From Arthrobacter horti (GTDB lineage: Bacteria; Actinomycetota; Actinomycetes; Actinomycetales; Micrococcaceae), in assembly GCF_030731045.1 (NCBI RefSeq), contig NZ_JAVALS010000005.1, positions 1 through 64,000 of the forward strand: a stretch of 64,000 nt of DNA, in the 5' to 3' direction. The notes beneath the pieces were generated by a model, which was not told the origin of the DNA, searched no databases, and was given only the letters and a program-made list of their open reading frames with translations. Made by a program: the position numbers and the translations under genes. Position 1 is the first letter of the stretch, and every line of letters begins with the position of its first letter. Positions 27,136-35,596 of this stretch are shown here, one piece after another.

Positions 27136-29817
27136 TCAGCTCCTCAGAACGAACGCATTGGACGGCCTGATCCCTTCATGGGAGAACATGAGCTGCTCCC
27201 GGGAGCGGATTCCCAGCTTGATGAAGGCCTGGTACAGGTGACCCTCGACGGTGCGCACGGAGAGCCCGATCCGGTCCGCGATCATCTTGTTGCTCAGGCC
27301 CCGCTCGGCCAGGCGCGTGACCTGCAGTTCACGCTGTGTGAGCGTCCCGAAGTCGCCGGTGGCGTTCAGGAGGCCCGAATCGATGGGCTTCCTCAGGCGC
27401 GCGGCCCGCACCCCCGCCTCTTCGGCCATCCGGCCCAGGCCCCGTTCCAGCGCCAGCTGGGCCATGGTGGACACGCAACGCAGTTCCACCACCCGCAGGC
27501 CCAGCTCCGCAGCGCCGTCCGCGGCTTCACACGCCAGGACCGGGTCACGCTCCAGGATCGCCCGCGCCCAGAGCCTGTTGATGCGGGCCATGGGCCCCTG
27601 CCGCTGGGCGGAGACCTCCGCCAGCAGCTCGATGTCGGAGCCGCTGGCATAGTGCAGCGCCCCGAAGAGACTGATCGACGCCGTGGTGGGGCGGCCGCGT
27701 TCCACGTCCAGACGGGCGCCCTCCACCAGCTGAACGGAGGCTTTGGCATCCCCCAGCCAGCGCCGGGCCATGAGGGAGCAGAAGGTGGACAGGGCCGTGT
27801 TGGTCCAGGGCTCCGGCGCCGTGCAGGCGTCCGCCAGGGCGAGCTGTTCGATCGCTTCGGCCTCGTGATTGCACTGCGCGTAGGCGAAGGCGAGAGCGGC
27901 GTGCGCCACCCGAAGGTAGCCGAGATACGCCTGCCCCCCGAGCTGTGCCACGGAACTCAGGAGGATCTCGATCGCCTCCTCTCCCTGCCCGGCGTACACG
28001 TGGGCCAGACCGAGTCCCAGCTCCATGACGCCGCCGTGAAGACGCGTCGCGTCCGGGCGGGTCTCCATGATGTGCTCCAGGAAGCCCAGGCAGAGCTTGT
28101 TCCGTCCGGACCAGATGAGCCCCAGGAGGAGGCCTTCCGAGTAGTACTCGTAGAGCCGCAGGGACAGCCGTGTCTCGGCGATCTCGCCGCCGATGCGCTC
28201 GGCGAGGGCGATCGCCTCCTCTTCACGGCCCACAACCACCCAGGCGGTCACGAGGAGACTGGACGCGCTGAGCCGGTAGACCGGATCGTCCTGCGTGGCG
28301 GCGGCTTTCTCCAGCCCGTCCACCATGGCCGGGAACTCACCCAGGTGGAGGCCCAGTTCCCAGCGTCCCAGCCGGGCCTGCCGCCGGGCGTGCTCGAGTT
28401 CACGCTCCCCGGTGGACCCGGCGTGGGCGGCCTTCCTGATGCGCTCGTCCAGTTCGCCCAGGATCCGCCGAATCCTTTCATACCCGCCGGGGAGCCAGAT
28501 CAGGGCCCCACAATGCACCAGGGCCAGTTCGGCACGCAGCCCCAGGCCGGCCGATTCCAGGATCGCCTCTGGGACGGCCTCGATCTCCGCCGCGGCCCGG
28601 CTGTACTCGCCCATGACGCGGAGTGCGTGGACCCGTTCCAGGACGGCGTGCGCCCCGAGCTCGTGATCCAGCGGGATGCCGTTCAGACATCTCCGGGCCA
28701 GGACCGGTTCCAGCGCGGCGTTGGCGGCCCGCGCGGCCTGCAGGGCGGCTTCGGCGCTGAAGAGCACACCACCTTCCGTCGCCAGACGGGCCACGGAAAC
28801 CAAGGAGTCCGGATCCAGATCTCCCAGGCCCTCCCCGGCGACGCTCGCGATGTCCTGCAGGAGCGCTGTCCTGTGGGCGTCCGAGGAGAAGAGCCTCAGC
28901 GCCTCCGCAAGGTGCGGCGCCCGGGGCATGAGGAGCCGGTGGGCGTCGCCGGACCAGCGCACCAGCCCCGCAGCTTCCAGTTCCTCGAGCGCCTGTGCCC
29001 CGACCACGCGTTCCGCGAGCGGGCGGGGCGCCTGGCCCAGCACCGCGAGCTTCTGAAGGGCCACCCGTAGATGCGGCGACACCCGGGACAGTTCCCCCTG
29101 GACCACCCTGCTCAGCGGGCCGCCCTCACGGACCTCCGTGGTGCCGTTGAGGACCCAGCAGCTCTGGGTCCTCACCAGGCTTCCCAGGGTCCGCAGCTCT
29201 TCGAAGTAAGCGTGGGCCACCGTGAGGTTACCCTCCGACATGCCCATGAGCAGTTGCGTGACGGTCTCCGACATGATGGCGCCCGTGGCCTCCCGGACCA
29301 TGTCGCGGAGATCGGGACGGCGCAGGGGCCTGAGCTCGTGAAGCGCCAGAAGCCCGGCCTCGGCCAGCCGGATGCAGTCCGGGTCCTCCTCCGACGCCGC
29401 GTGCCGGGTGAACAGTGCCCGCGCGGAGCCCGCTTCCAGGAGCTCCATGACATCGGCCCGGGCCTGGCCGCGGAGGGTGGAGATGTCATCGACGATCAGG
29501 AGTGGAGTACGGCCACCTCCCCGGACCTGCTCCAGGGTGCGGGACCACCAACGGGCCACGGCGGAACGTGAGGGCATGGGATTGGGCACGCGGACGGCGT
29601 CCTGCCCCGTGGCGAGGATGGTGAGGAGTTCACTCTTGCCGGAACCACGCGCCCCGGTAAGGAGAACAGCAGGGTGTAGTTCCAGGAGACGGCGCACGGT
29701 TCCGACGTCCCGGTTCCGGCCGGCGGCCGTCCAGTGGAAGCGCTCCGCCGCGCCCAGTGGCTGACGTGGTTCCCTGTCCAGCGCCTGAGCGCTGTGCCGA
29801 GGAGGCCAAACCCCCAA
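27136..29817 (-). CDS. Large LuxR-family regulator with intact ATPase domain
   Basis: An 893-residue STAND/LAL-type regulator. Walker A is TGARGSGKSELLT (about residues 54-66), Walker B LLIVDDIS, then a TPR-like helical body, and a LuxR helix-turn-helix at the end (LTQRELQVTRLAERGLSNKMIADRIGLSVRTVEGHLYQAFIKLGI). Such proteins use ATP/ADP switching and a sensor body to activate transcription. The start is TTG at 29817: AGGAGGT lies 7 bases before it, the strongest ribosome site in this region, and no ATG or GTG fits as well. It is the first gene of a two-gene operon with the similar 24542-27133 regulator, and the pair may form a mixed oligomer. Confidence 0.85.
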   Translation of the reverse strand: MGVWPPRHSAQALDREPRQPLGAAERFHWTAAGRNRDVGTVRRLLELHPAVLLTGARGSGKSELLTILATGQDAVRVPNPMPSRSAVARWWSRTLEQVRGGGRTPLLIVDDISTLRGQARADVMELLEAGSARALFTRHAASEEDPDCIRLAEAGLLALHELRPLRRPDLRDMVREATGAIMSETVTQLLMGMSEGNLTVAHAYFEELRTLGSLVRTQSCWVLNGTTEVREGGPLSRVVQGELSRVSPHLRVALQKLAVLGQAPRPLAERVVGAQALEELEAAGLVRWSGDAHRLLMPRAPHLAEALRLFSSDAHRTALLQDIASVAGEGLGDLDPDSLVSVARLATEGGVLFSAEAALQAARAANAALEPVLARRCLNGIPLDHELGAHAVLERVHALRVMGEYSRAAAEIEAVPEAILESAGLGLRAELALVHCGALIWLPGGYERIRRILGELDERIRKAAHAGSTGERELEHARRQARLGRWELGLHLGEFPAMVDGLEKAAATQDDPVYRLSASSLLVTAWVVVGREEEAIALAERIGGEIAETRLSLRLYEYYSEGLLLGLIWSGRNKLCLGFLEHIMETRPDATRLHGGVMELGLGLAHVYAGQGEEAIEILLSSVAQLGGQAYLGYLRVAHAALAFAYAQCNHEAEAIEQLALADACTAPEPWTNTALSTFCSLMARRWLGDAKASVQLVEGARLDVERGRPTTASISLFGALHYASGSDIELLAEVSAQRQGPMARINRLWARAILERDPVLACEAADGAAELGLRVVELRCVSTMAQLALERGLGRMAEEAGVRAARLRKPIDSGLLNATGDFGTLTQRELQVTRLAERGLSNKMIADRIGLSVRTVEGHLYQAFIKLGIRSREQLMFSHEGIRPSNAFVLRS

Positions 29818-29871
29818 ACCCTTACCTCCTGGTCATGCAGGTCCGCTTCCCCCGGCGGACATCCACATTAT

Positions 29872-29893
29872 CTGGGATCGAGGCTACTCCCAG
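29872..29893 (-). promoter_or_regulatory. Inverted repeat within the predicted promoter of the LuxR pair
   Basis: CTGGGA and TCCCAG face each other across 10 bp. On the minus strand the repeat lies between TTCCTG (possible -35) and GATAAT (possible -10), an ideal place for an operator or activator site. Autoregulation by one of the LuxR proteins is a guess. Confidence 0.4.
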
Positions 29894-29940
29894 GAAACGC
29901 CGAAATCGATCATGACCTTGCGTGAACGCCGTGTCAGGAC

Positions 29941-30525
29941 TCAGCCTCCGGCCGAGTGGAAGCGCTGCTGGGCGGCCAGCAGGCCGGCGTCGATCAGCTG
30001 CTCGACGGCGTCCGCCGCGTCGCCGAGGAGGAACGGCAGCTCCTTGCGCTCCGTCGTCGAGAAATCCTTGAGGACGTAATCGGCGGTGTCCATGCGGCCC
30101 GACGGCCGGCCGACACCGACCCGTACCCGCAGGTAGTCCTTGGTGGCCAGCGCCTTGGTGATGTCGCGGAGGCCGTTATGCCCGCCCTCGCCGCCGCCGA
30201 GCTTGAGCTTGACCGTGTTGAAGGGGATGTCGATCTCGTCATGGACGGCCACCACGTGGTCCGGCTCCACGGCGAAGAAGCGGGTCAGGGCCGAGGTGGA
30301 ACCGCCGGAGAGGTTCATATAGCTCATGGGCTTGGCCAGCAGGATCTTGGGGCCGCCGATCCGGAACCGCCCCTCGGCCAGCTGCGCGCGGGTCTTGTGG
30401 ACAGTGAAGCGGGTCCCCATGCGCTGCGCCAGTTCGTCCAGCACCATCTGCCCCACATTGTGCCGGTTGCCCGCATACTGCGTTCCCGGGTTGCCCAGTC
30501 CGACCACCAGCCATGTTTCGCTCAC
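29941..30525 (-). CDS. pth: Peptidyl-tRNA hydrolase
   Basis: Pth frees tRNAs from prematurely released peptidyl-tRNA. The 194-residue enzyme carries the family residues: [11 protein letters not shown] (Asn of GNPG), [12 protein letters not shown] (catalytic His), [26 protein letters not shown] (catalytic-region Asp) and [13 protein letters not shown]. Its ATG is at 30525, 89 bp downstream of rplY on the same strand, with a strong hairpin in between. The rplY-pth order is conserved in Actinobacteria. Confidence 0.95.
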   Translation of the reverse strand: MSETWLVVGLGNPGTQYAGNRHNVGQMVLDELAQRMGTRFTVHKTRAQLAEGRFRIGGPKILLAKPMSYMNLSGGSTSALTRFFAVEPDHVVAVHDEIDIPFNTVKLKLGGGEGGHNGLRDITKALATKDYLRVRVGVGRPSGRMDTADYVLKDFSTTERKELPFLLGDAADAVEQLIDAGLLAAQQRFHSAGG

Positions 30526-30565
30526 CGGGATATTTTACTCATCCGGCGCAGGGTGCCCGGACGCA

Positions 30566-30599
30566 CGAAGGGCCGGGTCCATGAGGACCCGGCCCTTCG
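30566..30599 (-). terminator. Hairpin between rplY and pth
   Basis: A 15-bp perfect stem (CGAAGGGCCGGGTCC with its complement) with a 4-nt loop begins 15 bp after the rplY stop. It should terminate or attenuate transcription so that pth receives fewer transcripts than rplY, unless pth has its own promoter. Confidence 0.7.
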
Positions 30600-30614
30600 A
30601 TCGCAGCAGAGTGA

Positions 30615-30899
30615 TCAGGCGACGACGAGGTCGGTGTGCTCGATCTCCTGGCGCACGGCGTTGCGCTGGATGTCCTTGACGACGACCTTGATCTCCTTGC
30701 CGTCCACATCCAGGGTCAGCGCGGCGTTCTTGATGCCACGCACGGCGAGGGTGAACTCGCGGGCCGGGAGGGTGACGTGCAGGGTCTCGGTGCCGTTGCC
30801 GTAGATCACGGCGGGGATGCGGCCGGCAACGCGGGCGCGGCGGGCGTAGCCCTTGCCGAATTCGGTGCGCAGTTCTGCGGCGAGCTTGGTCTCAGACAT
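30615..30899 (-). CDS. rplY: 50S ribosomal protein L25, short form
   Basis: A 94-residue L25 that binds 5S rRNA. The N-terminal beta-barrel is complete (LAAELRTEFGKGYARRARVAGRIPAVIYGNG..., HVTLPAREF, VKDIQRNAVRQEIEHTDL). It stops right after this domain, whereas most Actinobacteria have the about 200-residue L25/Ctc form with a second domain. No remnant of that domain follows, as the terminator hairpin begins 15 bp later. The ATG at 30899 has GAGAGGAG upstream. The 5' leader (30900-30990) is rich in short inverted repeats. Confidence 0.9.
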   Translation of the reverse strand: MSETKLAAELRTEFGKGYARRARVAGRIPAVIYGNGTETLHVTLPAREFTLAVRGIKNAALTLDVDGKEIKVVVKDIQRNAVRQEIEHTDLVVA

Positions 30900-30990
30900 A
30901 AGGAGGGCTCCTCTCAATTGATGGGGCGGCGGGACAAGTCCGGCCACCCGGCGGCCGTGAGGCCGGCCTGGGAGCCCAGGACCCAGTCGA

Positions 30991-32112
30991 TCACGGAACC
31001 GCATCCGCGGTTCCCTCGCCAAGGTGACGGTCCAGTTTAGCAGGCGCGGCGGTGGACTGGCGGACGTGCAGGCGCGGGATGAGTTCGCGGTGCTCCGCCG
31101 CGCTGCCCGGGCCTCCGCGGCCGCGCACACTGATGGCTTCGCCGATCCGGCCCACCAGTCGTTGCACGGCCTGCTGTCCCACAGCCTCCCTCCAAGGCGC
31201 GACGGCGGTGATCGGCACCGCGGCGACGGCCGCGAAGACGTCGTCGTAGCTGATCAGGGAGACGCGGGCCGGAACGTCGACGCCGGCGTCGTCCAGCCAG
31301 GCGAGACAGCGCAGAGCGAGCACGTCATTGTGGACCAGGAACGCCGTGGCGCCTGCCTCCACGAGTTCCAGGATCCTGTCCCGGACCGTCTCTTCGTGGT
31401 CGGCGGAGAAGCGCACGGTCCCCAGGGATTCGATGCCGAGGGACGCCACGGCGGAGCGGTACCCGGCCAGGACGTGGGTGGAGTTGGGCCCGGTGATGGC
31501 CACGCAGGCGATCCTGGTGTGGCCCAGTTCCGCGAGGTGGTGCACGGCCAGCGTGGCGCCGACTGCGTGGGAGGAGCTGATGGAGTCCAGGACGCCCGCG
31601 GCACCGCCGGAGGCGACGGGCCGTTCGATGAGGACCACGGGGACGGACAGGGAGACGAGCCACTGCTGCTGCTCGGCATCCAGCTGGCCACTGTCGAACT
31701 CCGGGGTGGGGGCGATGACCAGGCCGTCAACGCCCTTGGCGAGGAGCCGGTCCACCTGCTGGAGCTCGGTGGCCTTGTCGTAGCCGGAGATCCCCAGGAC
31801 CAGGCTGCAGCCGGCCGCCGCGGCCGCCGCCTTGGCACCTTCGATGACGCGCTCGTAGTAGTAGTCCCCCGCCGGGATGACCATGCCGAGGACGTACTTC
31901 TCCACGGCCCCGGCCCGTCCCGCAGTCTGGACCGGCCGCACGGTCCCGTGCGTGCGGTGCAGCAGGCCGCGGGCGGCGAGGGTCTCGACGTCGCGCCGCA
32001 GGGTCACCGAGGAGACGCCCAGCCGCTCGGAGAGCTCGCGGACGTTCTGCTCGCCTTCCCGTTTCAGGACGTCAAGGATCCCGCGCCGTCGCTCTTCGAC
32101 ACTGCGGCTCAT
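30991..32112 (-). CDS. Transcriptional regulator: DeoR-type helix-turn-helix fused to a LacI-type sugar-binding domain
   Basis: The first about 60 residues are a DeoR-family DNA-binding domain (RRRGILDVLKREGEQNVRELSERLGVSSVTLRRDVETLAARGLLHRTHG). The rest is a periplasmic-binding-protein-like effector domain of LacI type (LGMVIPAGDYYYERVIEGA..., GVDGLVIAPT, VVLIERPV, HLAELGHTRIACVAITGP, FLVHNDVLALRCLAWL, VSLISYDDV). The effector is therefore probably a sugar bound directly rather than a phosphosugar. The ATG at 32112 has GGGAGG 8 bases upstream. It is divergent from the sugar ABC importer genes, and the likely operator is the direct repeat at 32181-32211; repression relieved by the imported sugar is the simplest model. 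Confidence 0.88.
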   Translation of the reverse strand: MSRSVEERRRGILDVLKREGEQNVRELSERLGVSSVTLRRDVETLAARGLLHRTHGTVRPVQTAGRAGAVEKYVLGMVIPAGDYYYERVIEGAKAAAAAAGCSLVLGISGYDKATELQQVDRLLAKGVDGLVIAPTPEFDSGQLDAEQQQWLVSLSVPVVLIERPVASGGAAGVLDSISSSHAVGATLAVHHLAELGHTRIACVAITGPNSTHVLAGYRSAVASLGIESLGTVRFSADHEETVRDRILELVEAGATAFLVHNDVLALRCLAWLDDAGVDVPARVSLISYDDVFAAVAAVPITAVAPWREAVGQQAVQRLVGRIGEAISVRGRGGPGSAAEHRELIPRLHVRQSTAAPAKLDRHLGEGTADAVP

Positions 32113-32180
32113 GCCACCCACCTCCCGGCTCGGATCGGATCTCGTGGCCCGAGGCTATCACCGGAAAACTTTCGTGTGTT

Positions 32181-32211
32181 TCGAATCGAGCTCTTTTTGA
32201 TCGAACCGAGC
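32181..32211. promoter_or_regulatory. Direct-repeat operator candidate for the sugar importer
   Basis: TCGAATCGAGC (32181) and TCGAACCGAGC (32201) are 10-of-11 identical and exactly 20 bp apart, two helical turns. A further TTTCG lies just upstream at 32170. The pair lies between the divergent regulator gene and the importer, 65-95 bp before the binding-protein start. Direct rather than inverted repeats suit the DeoR-type DNA-binding domain of the adjacent regulator. Confidence 0.5.
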
Positions 32212-32276
32212 ACTGCCGCACCTAGGCTGAGACGGACTCGCCCCGGTGAGATGCATCACAACCCTAGGAGTAACCC

Positions 32277-33581
32277 ATGCGAAAGATTCGCAAAACCCAC
32301 GTCGTGGTCGCCGTGGCAGGAGCCCTGTCCGCCGCGCTCCTCGCGGGATGTTCCAGCGGAACCGCCCCGGCGGCCCAGAGCACCCGGAGCGGACCCGTGG
32401 AGATCACCTTCTCCTCCTGGCTCAAGGGGTCCAAGCAGGTGGTCGAAGCGTTCAACGCCTCCCACCCGGACATCAAGGTCACCTTCAAGGAGGTCGCGTC
32501 CAGCAAGGACAACTACCCGGCCCTGACCAACCAGGTGAAGGCGGGCAACGCCCCGGACGTGGTGACCGTGGAGTACCCGCACGTGTCCGAGATGGCCACC
32601 CAGGGCGTCCTGCAGGACATCTCCAAGCCTGCCGGCGACTTCGTCAAGAGCAAGTTCGACCCCGCCGCCCAGTCACTGGTGACGTTCGGCGGAGCCACTT
32701 GGGGAGTCCCCCTGGACGCCGGCGTCCTGGAGTTCTTCTACCGGGAGGACCTGTTCACCAAGTACGGCATCGAGGTCCCCAAGACCTGGGCCGAGTATGA
32801 GGCCGCCGCCGCCAAGGTGGCCACCGCGGACCCCGCGGTCCGTCTGGGCTCCACCGTGGTGGGCGACTCGGCGCTCATGGCCGCGCTGTCCTGGCAGAAC
32901 GGTGCCAAGTGGGGCGGTGTGGACGGCGACTCCTGGAAGATCGACGTCAACAGCCAGGCCAGTATGGACGCCATGAAGGTCCACCAGGACCTCTTCGACA
33001 AGAAGCTCGTCTGGGCCGATGACGACCCGGTCCTCCAGAAGAAGCAGGCGGCCGGTCAGATGCTCTCCGTCATCAGCGGCGCCTGGTACGGAGCGGCCCT
33101 GCGCAGCAGCTTCCCCGACCAGGCCGGCAAGTGGCGGGTGGCCCCGCTGCCCGCACCGACGTCCGCCCCGGCCACCGCGTTCTACGGCGGCTCCACCTTC
33201 GGGATCTCCAAGAACAGCACCAAGGCGGACGCCGGCGTGAAGTTCATCGAATGGATGACCACTGATCCGGCGGCCATCTCGGCCCGTATCGGGGGCACTT
33301 CCAGCACCTTCCCGATCAACACGGAGGCCAACGCCGCGGCCGCCAAGACGTTCGACAAGGCGTTCTTCGGCGGACAGGACATCTACGCGAACGCCGCCGC
33401 CGGGCTGAAGACCGTCCCGTCCGGCTGGACCTGGACGCCGGGCACCCCGACCACCTTCTCCAAGCTCGCGGACGGCGGAGCCCAGGTGAAGGCCGGCAAG
33501 GCCACCCTCAGCCAGATCCTCGATCAGGCCCAGGACGCCACTGTGGCAGACCTGAAGAACCGCGGGATCTCCATCAAGTGA
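32277..33581 (+). CDS. Carbohydrate ABC transporter substrate-binding lipoprotein
   Basis: A 434-residue exported lipoprotein of solute-binding family 1 (maltose/sn-glycerol-3-phosphate type). The signal peptide MRKIRKTHVVVAVAGALSAA ends in the lipobox LLAGC (lipidated Cys at about residue 25). The mature protein has VEITFSSWLKGSKQVVEAFNASHPDIKVTF, a PDVVTVEYP strand and FFYREDLFTKYGIEVPKTW, typical of extracellular sugar binders. TAGGAG lies 8 bases before the ATG. It is the first gene of a binding protein-permease-permease operon with no ATPase gene; such importers usually share a common MsmK-type ATPase encoded elsewhere. Confidence 0.92.
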   Translation: MRKIRKTHVVVAVAGALSAALLAGCSSGTAPAAQSTRSGPVEITFSSWLKGSKQVVEAFNASHPDIKVTFKEVASSKDNYPALTNQVKAGNAPDVVTVEYPHVSEMATQGVLQDISKPAGDFVKSKFDPAAQSLVTFGGATWGVPLDAGVLEFFYREDLFTKYGIEVPKTWAEYEAAAAKVATADPAVRLGSTVVGDSALMAALSWQNGAKWGGVDGDSWKIDVNSQASMDAMKVHQDLFDKKLVWADDDPVLQKKQAAGQMLSVISGAWYGAALRSSFPDQAGKWRVAPLPAPTSAPATAFYGGSTFGISKNSTKADAGVKFIEWMTTDPAAISARIGGTSSTFPINTEANAAAAKTFDKAFFGGQDIYANAAAGLKTVPSGWTWTPGTPTTFSKLADGGAQVKAGKATLSQILDQAQDATVADLKNRGISIK

Positions 33582-33585
33582 CATC

Positions 33586-33642
33586 GCGGAGGGCCCGTGG
33601 GGCCGGCCACGCAGCGCGTCGCCGGCCCCGCGGGCCCTCCGC
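33586..33642 (+). terminator. Large intra-operon hairpin between binding protein and permease
   Basis: A 22-bp inverted repeat with a single G-U pair (arms begin GCGGAGGGCCC and GCCGGCCCC) and a 13-nt loop starts 4 bp after the binding-protein stop. No T-run follows, and the permease gene begins 21 bp later with a GAAAGGGG ribosome site. It probably acts as an attenuator or mRNA-stabilising 3' end so that far more binding protein than permease is made. Confidence 0.75.
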
Positions 33643-33662
33643 CTGAGCCGAAAGGGGCCATC

Positions 33663-34589
33663 ATGGCGCTCACCCAAGCATCCGGCACGCGGACCGAGCC
33701 GCGCCGGCCGAGCCGGAAGGGCACGCTGACCGCGCTCCTCTTCCTGGCGCCGTTCTTCGTCCTCTTCTTCGCCTTCACTGTCTTCCCGGTGCTGTACTCC
33801 TGCTACCTGTCCCTCTTCAAGGACAAGGCCGCAGGCCTGGGCCTGGGCGCGGTGCAGAAGGTCTTCGTGGGCGGGGAGAACTACCTGCGGGCGCTCACCG
33901 ACCCCGCGTACACCTCCAGTTTCGGAAACATCGCCGTCTACTGCCTCATCTACATCCCGGTGATGATCGTCCTCTCGCTCTCCATCGCCCTGCTGCTGGA
34001 CTCCGCGGCGGCGAAGGCACGCGGCTTCTTCCGGCTCGCCTTCTACCTGCCGAACATCGTTCCGGGGCTCATCGCGGCAGTCATCTGGCTGTACCTGTAC
34101 ACCCCGGAGATCAGCCCCATCGTGGACGCGGTGAAGGCCTCCGGCGGCACCTGGGACCTCAGCAGCACCCTGGCCGCCTACTTCTCCATCTCCAACATCA
34201 CCGTGTGGATGCACACCGGCTACAACGTCATCCTCTTCTACGCCGCCCTCCAGGCGGTGCCCAAGGAAGTCCTGGAGGCGGCCACCGTGGACGGCGCCGG
34301 GCCGTTCCGCACGGCCGTCGCCATCAAGGCCCGCATGATCGCCGGAGCCGTCAGCGTGGCCACGCTCTTCACGGTGGTCGGCGCCATGCAGCTGTTCGCG
34401 GAACCGCTGCTCCTGAAGACCAAGGCCACGGCGATCACCAGCACCTGGACGCCCAACATGTTCATCTACGACGCGGCGTTCGACAAGCACGATTTCGGAT
34501 ACGCGGCCGCCTCGGCCCTGACCTTCGCCGTCCTCATCGGCGTCATGTCGTGGGCGGTCACCAAGCTCGGCTCCAAGGCGGACCAATGA
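33663..34589 (+). CDS. Carbohydrate ABC transporter permease (MalF type)
   Basis: A 308-residue inner-membrane permease with six hydrophobic segments. The conserved EAA loop that contacts the ATPase is VPKEVLEAATVDGAGPFRTAVAIKARMIAGA, in the usual place before the last two helices. The N-terminus (GTLTALLFLAPFFVLFFAFTVFPVLYSCYLSLF) is the standard first helix of MalF/UgpA-type subunits. It pairs with the next gene, whose start overlaps its stop by four bases (ATGA). The open frame upstream to 33597 runs through the hairpin and is not coding. Confidence 0.9.
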   Translation: MALTQASGTRTEPRRPSRKGTLTALLFLAPFFVLFFAFTVFPVLYSCYLSLFKDKAAGLGLGAVQKVFVGGENYLRALTDPAYTSSFGNIAVYCLIYIPVMIVLSLSIALLLDSAAAKARGFFRLAFYLPNIVPGLIAAVIWLYLYTPEISPIVDAVKASGGTWDLSSTLAAYFSISNITVWMHTGYNVILFYAALQAVPKEVLEAATVDGAGPFRTAVAIKARMIAGAVSVATLFTVVGAMQLFAEPLLLKTKATAITSTWTPNMFIYDAAFDKHDFGYAAASALTFAVLIGVMSWAVTKLGSKADQ

Positions 34590-35500
34590 CCACCCTCACC
34601 TCCCCCACGCAGCCGGCCCAGCGGACCGCGCCGGCCCCGGCAGGCCGCCGTCGTCCCCTGCAGAGGGTCACCTGGAGCTCACGCCTGGTGGTCAACCTGG
34701 TGCTGGTGCTCTTCAGCCTGTACACGCTCCTGCCCCTGAGCTGGCTGGTCATCGCAGCCACCAAGGACTCCCAGAACCTCTTCGGCTCCCCCGGCTTCAC
34801 CTTCGGGCAGCTGAACCTGCTGGAGAACCTCACGGAACTGTTCACCTGGGAGCACGGCACCTACCTGCACTGGCTCGGGAACACCGCACTGTACGCGGGG
34901 CTCGGCTCGGTGACCAGTGTGGCCGTGTCCTTCCTGGCCGGGCACGCGTTCGACAAGTTCGACTTCCCCGGCAAGGAACGCTGGTTCTCCTTCGTCCTGC
35001 TGGGTGTGCTCCTGCCCGGCGCCGTGACCACCATGCCGCTCTACCTGATGGCGTCCAGCATCGGACTGGTCAACACTTTCTGGGGCGTCTTCCTGCCCGG
35101 CCTGGCCAGCCCGTTCGGCGTGTACCTGGCCCGCATGTTCTGCAAGAGCTACGTGCCGAAAGAACTCGTGGAGGCGGCCCGGATCGACGGCGCCGGTGAA
35201 CTGCGGATCTTCTTCGCCGTGGCGGCCCCCCTCATGAAGCCCGGCATCGTGACCCTGCTCCTGATGACCTTCAGCGCCATCTGGAACAACTTCTTCCTGC
35301 CGCTGGTGATGCTCAGCGATTCCAGCCTGTTTCCCGTGGCCCTGGGCATCTACTCCTGGAACTCCCGGGTCAGCGCGGACCCGGAGTTCGCCCACTTGGT
35401 GGTCACCGGCTCGCTCGTGGCCATCATCCCCGTGATCGGGCTGTTCCTGGGCCTGCAGCGCTTCTGGAAGGGCGGCCTGGGGGCCGGCGCCCTGAAGTAG
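34586..35500 (+). CDS. Carbohydrate ABC transporter permease (MalG type)
   Basis: A 304-residue permease of the MalG/UgpE type. It has an N-terminal helix (LVVNLVLVLFSLYTLLPLSWLVIAATK), six membrane segments, the EAA loop VPKELVEAARIDGAGELRIFFAVAAPLMKPG, and a C-terminal IPVIGLFLGLQRFWKGGLGAGALK typical of the family. The ATG overlaps the stop of the partner permease, so equal amounts are expected. It is the last gene of the importer operon, followed by a strong terminator. Confidence 0.9.
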   Translation: MTTLTSPTQPAQRTAPAPAGRRRPLQRVTWSSRLVVNLVLVLFSLYTLLPLSWLVIAATKDSQNLFGSPGFTFGQLNLLENLTELFTWEHGTYLHWLGNTALYAGLGSVTSVAVSFLAGHAFDKFDFPGKERWFSFVLLGVLLPGAVTTMPLYLMASSIGLVNTFWGVFLPGLASPFGVYLARMFCKSYVPKELVEAARIDGAGELRIFFAVAAPLMKPGIVTLLLMTFSAIWNNFFLPLVMLSDSSLFPVALGIYSWNSRVSADPEFAHLVVTGSLVAIIPVIGLFLGLQRFWKGGLGAGALK

Positions 35501-35540
35501 CCGTCCTGAAGCAGCCGCCCAGGAAGCACGTCCCGGAAAC

Positions 35541-35579
35541 GGCAGTGGCCGCCACCCCGAACGGGTGGCGGCCACTGCC
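35541..35579. terminator. Bidirectional terminator between importer operon and prs
   Basis: A 17-bp perfect stem (GGCAGTGGCCGCCACCC and complement) with a 5-nt loop lies between the two convergent stops. Confidence 0.8.
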
Positions 35580-35596
35580 ATGCCCGGAGGCGAGGA

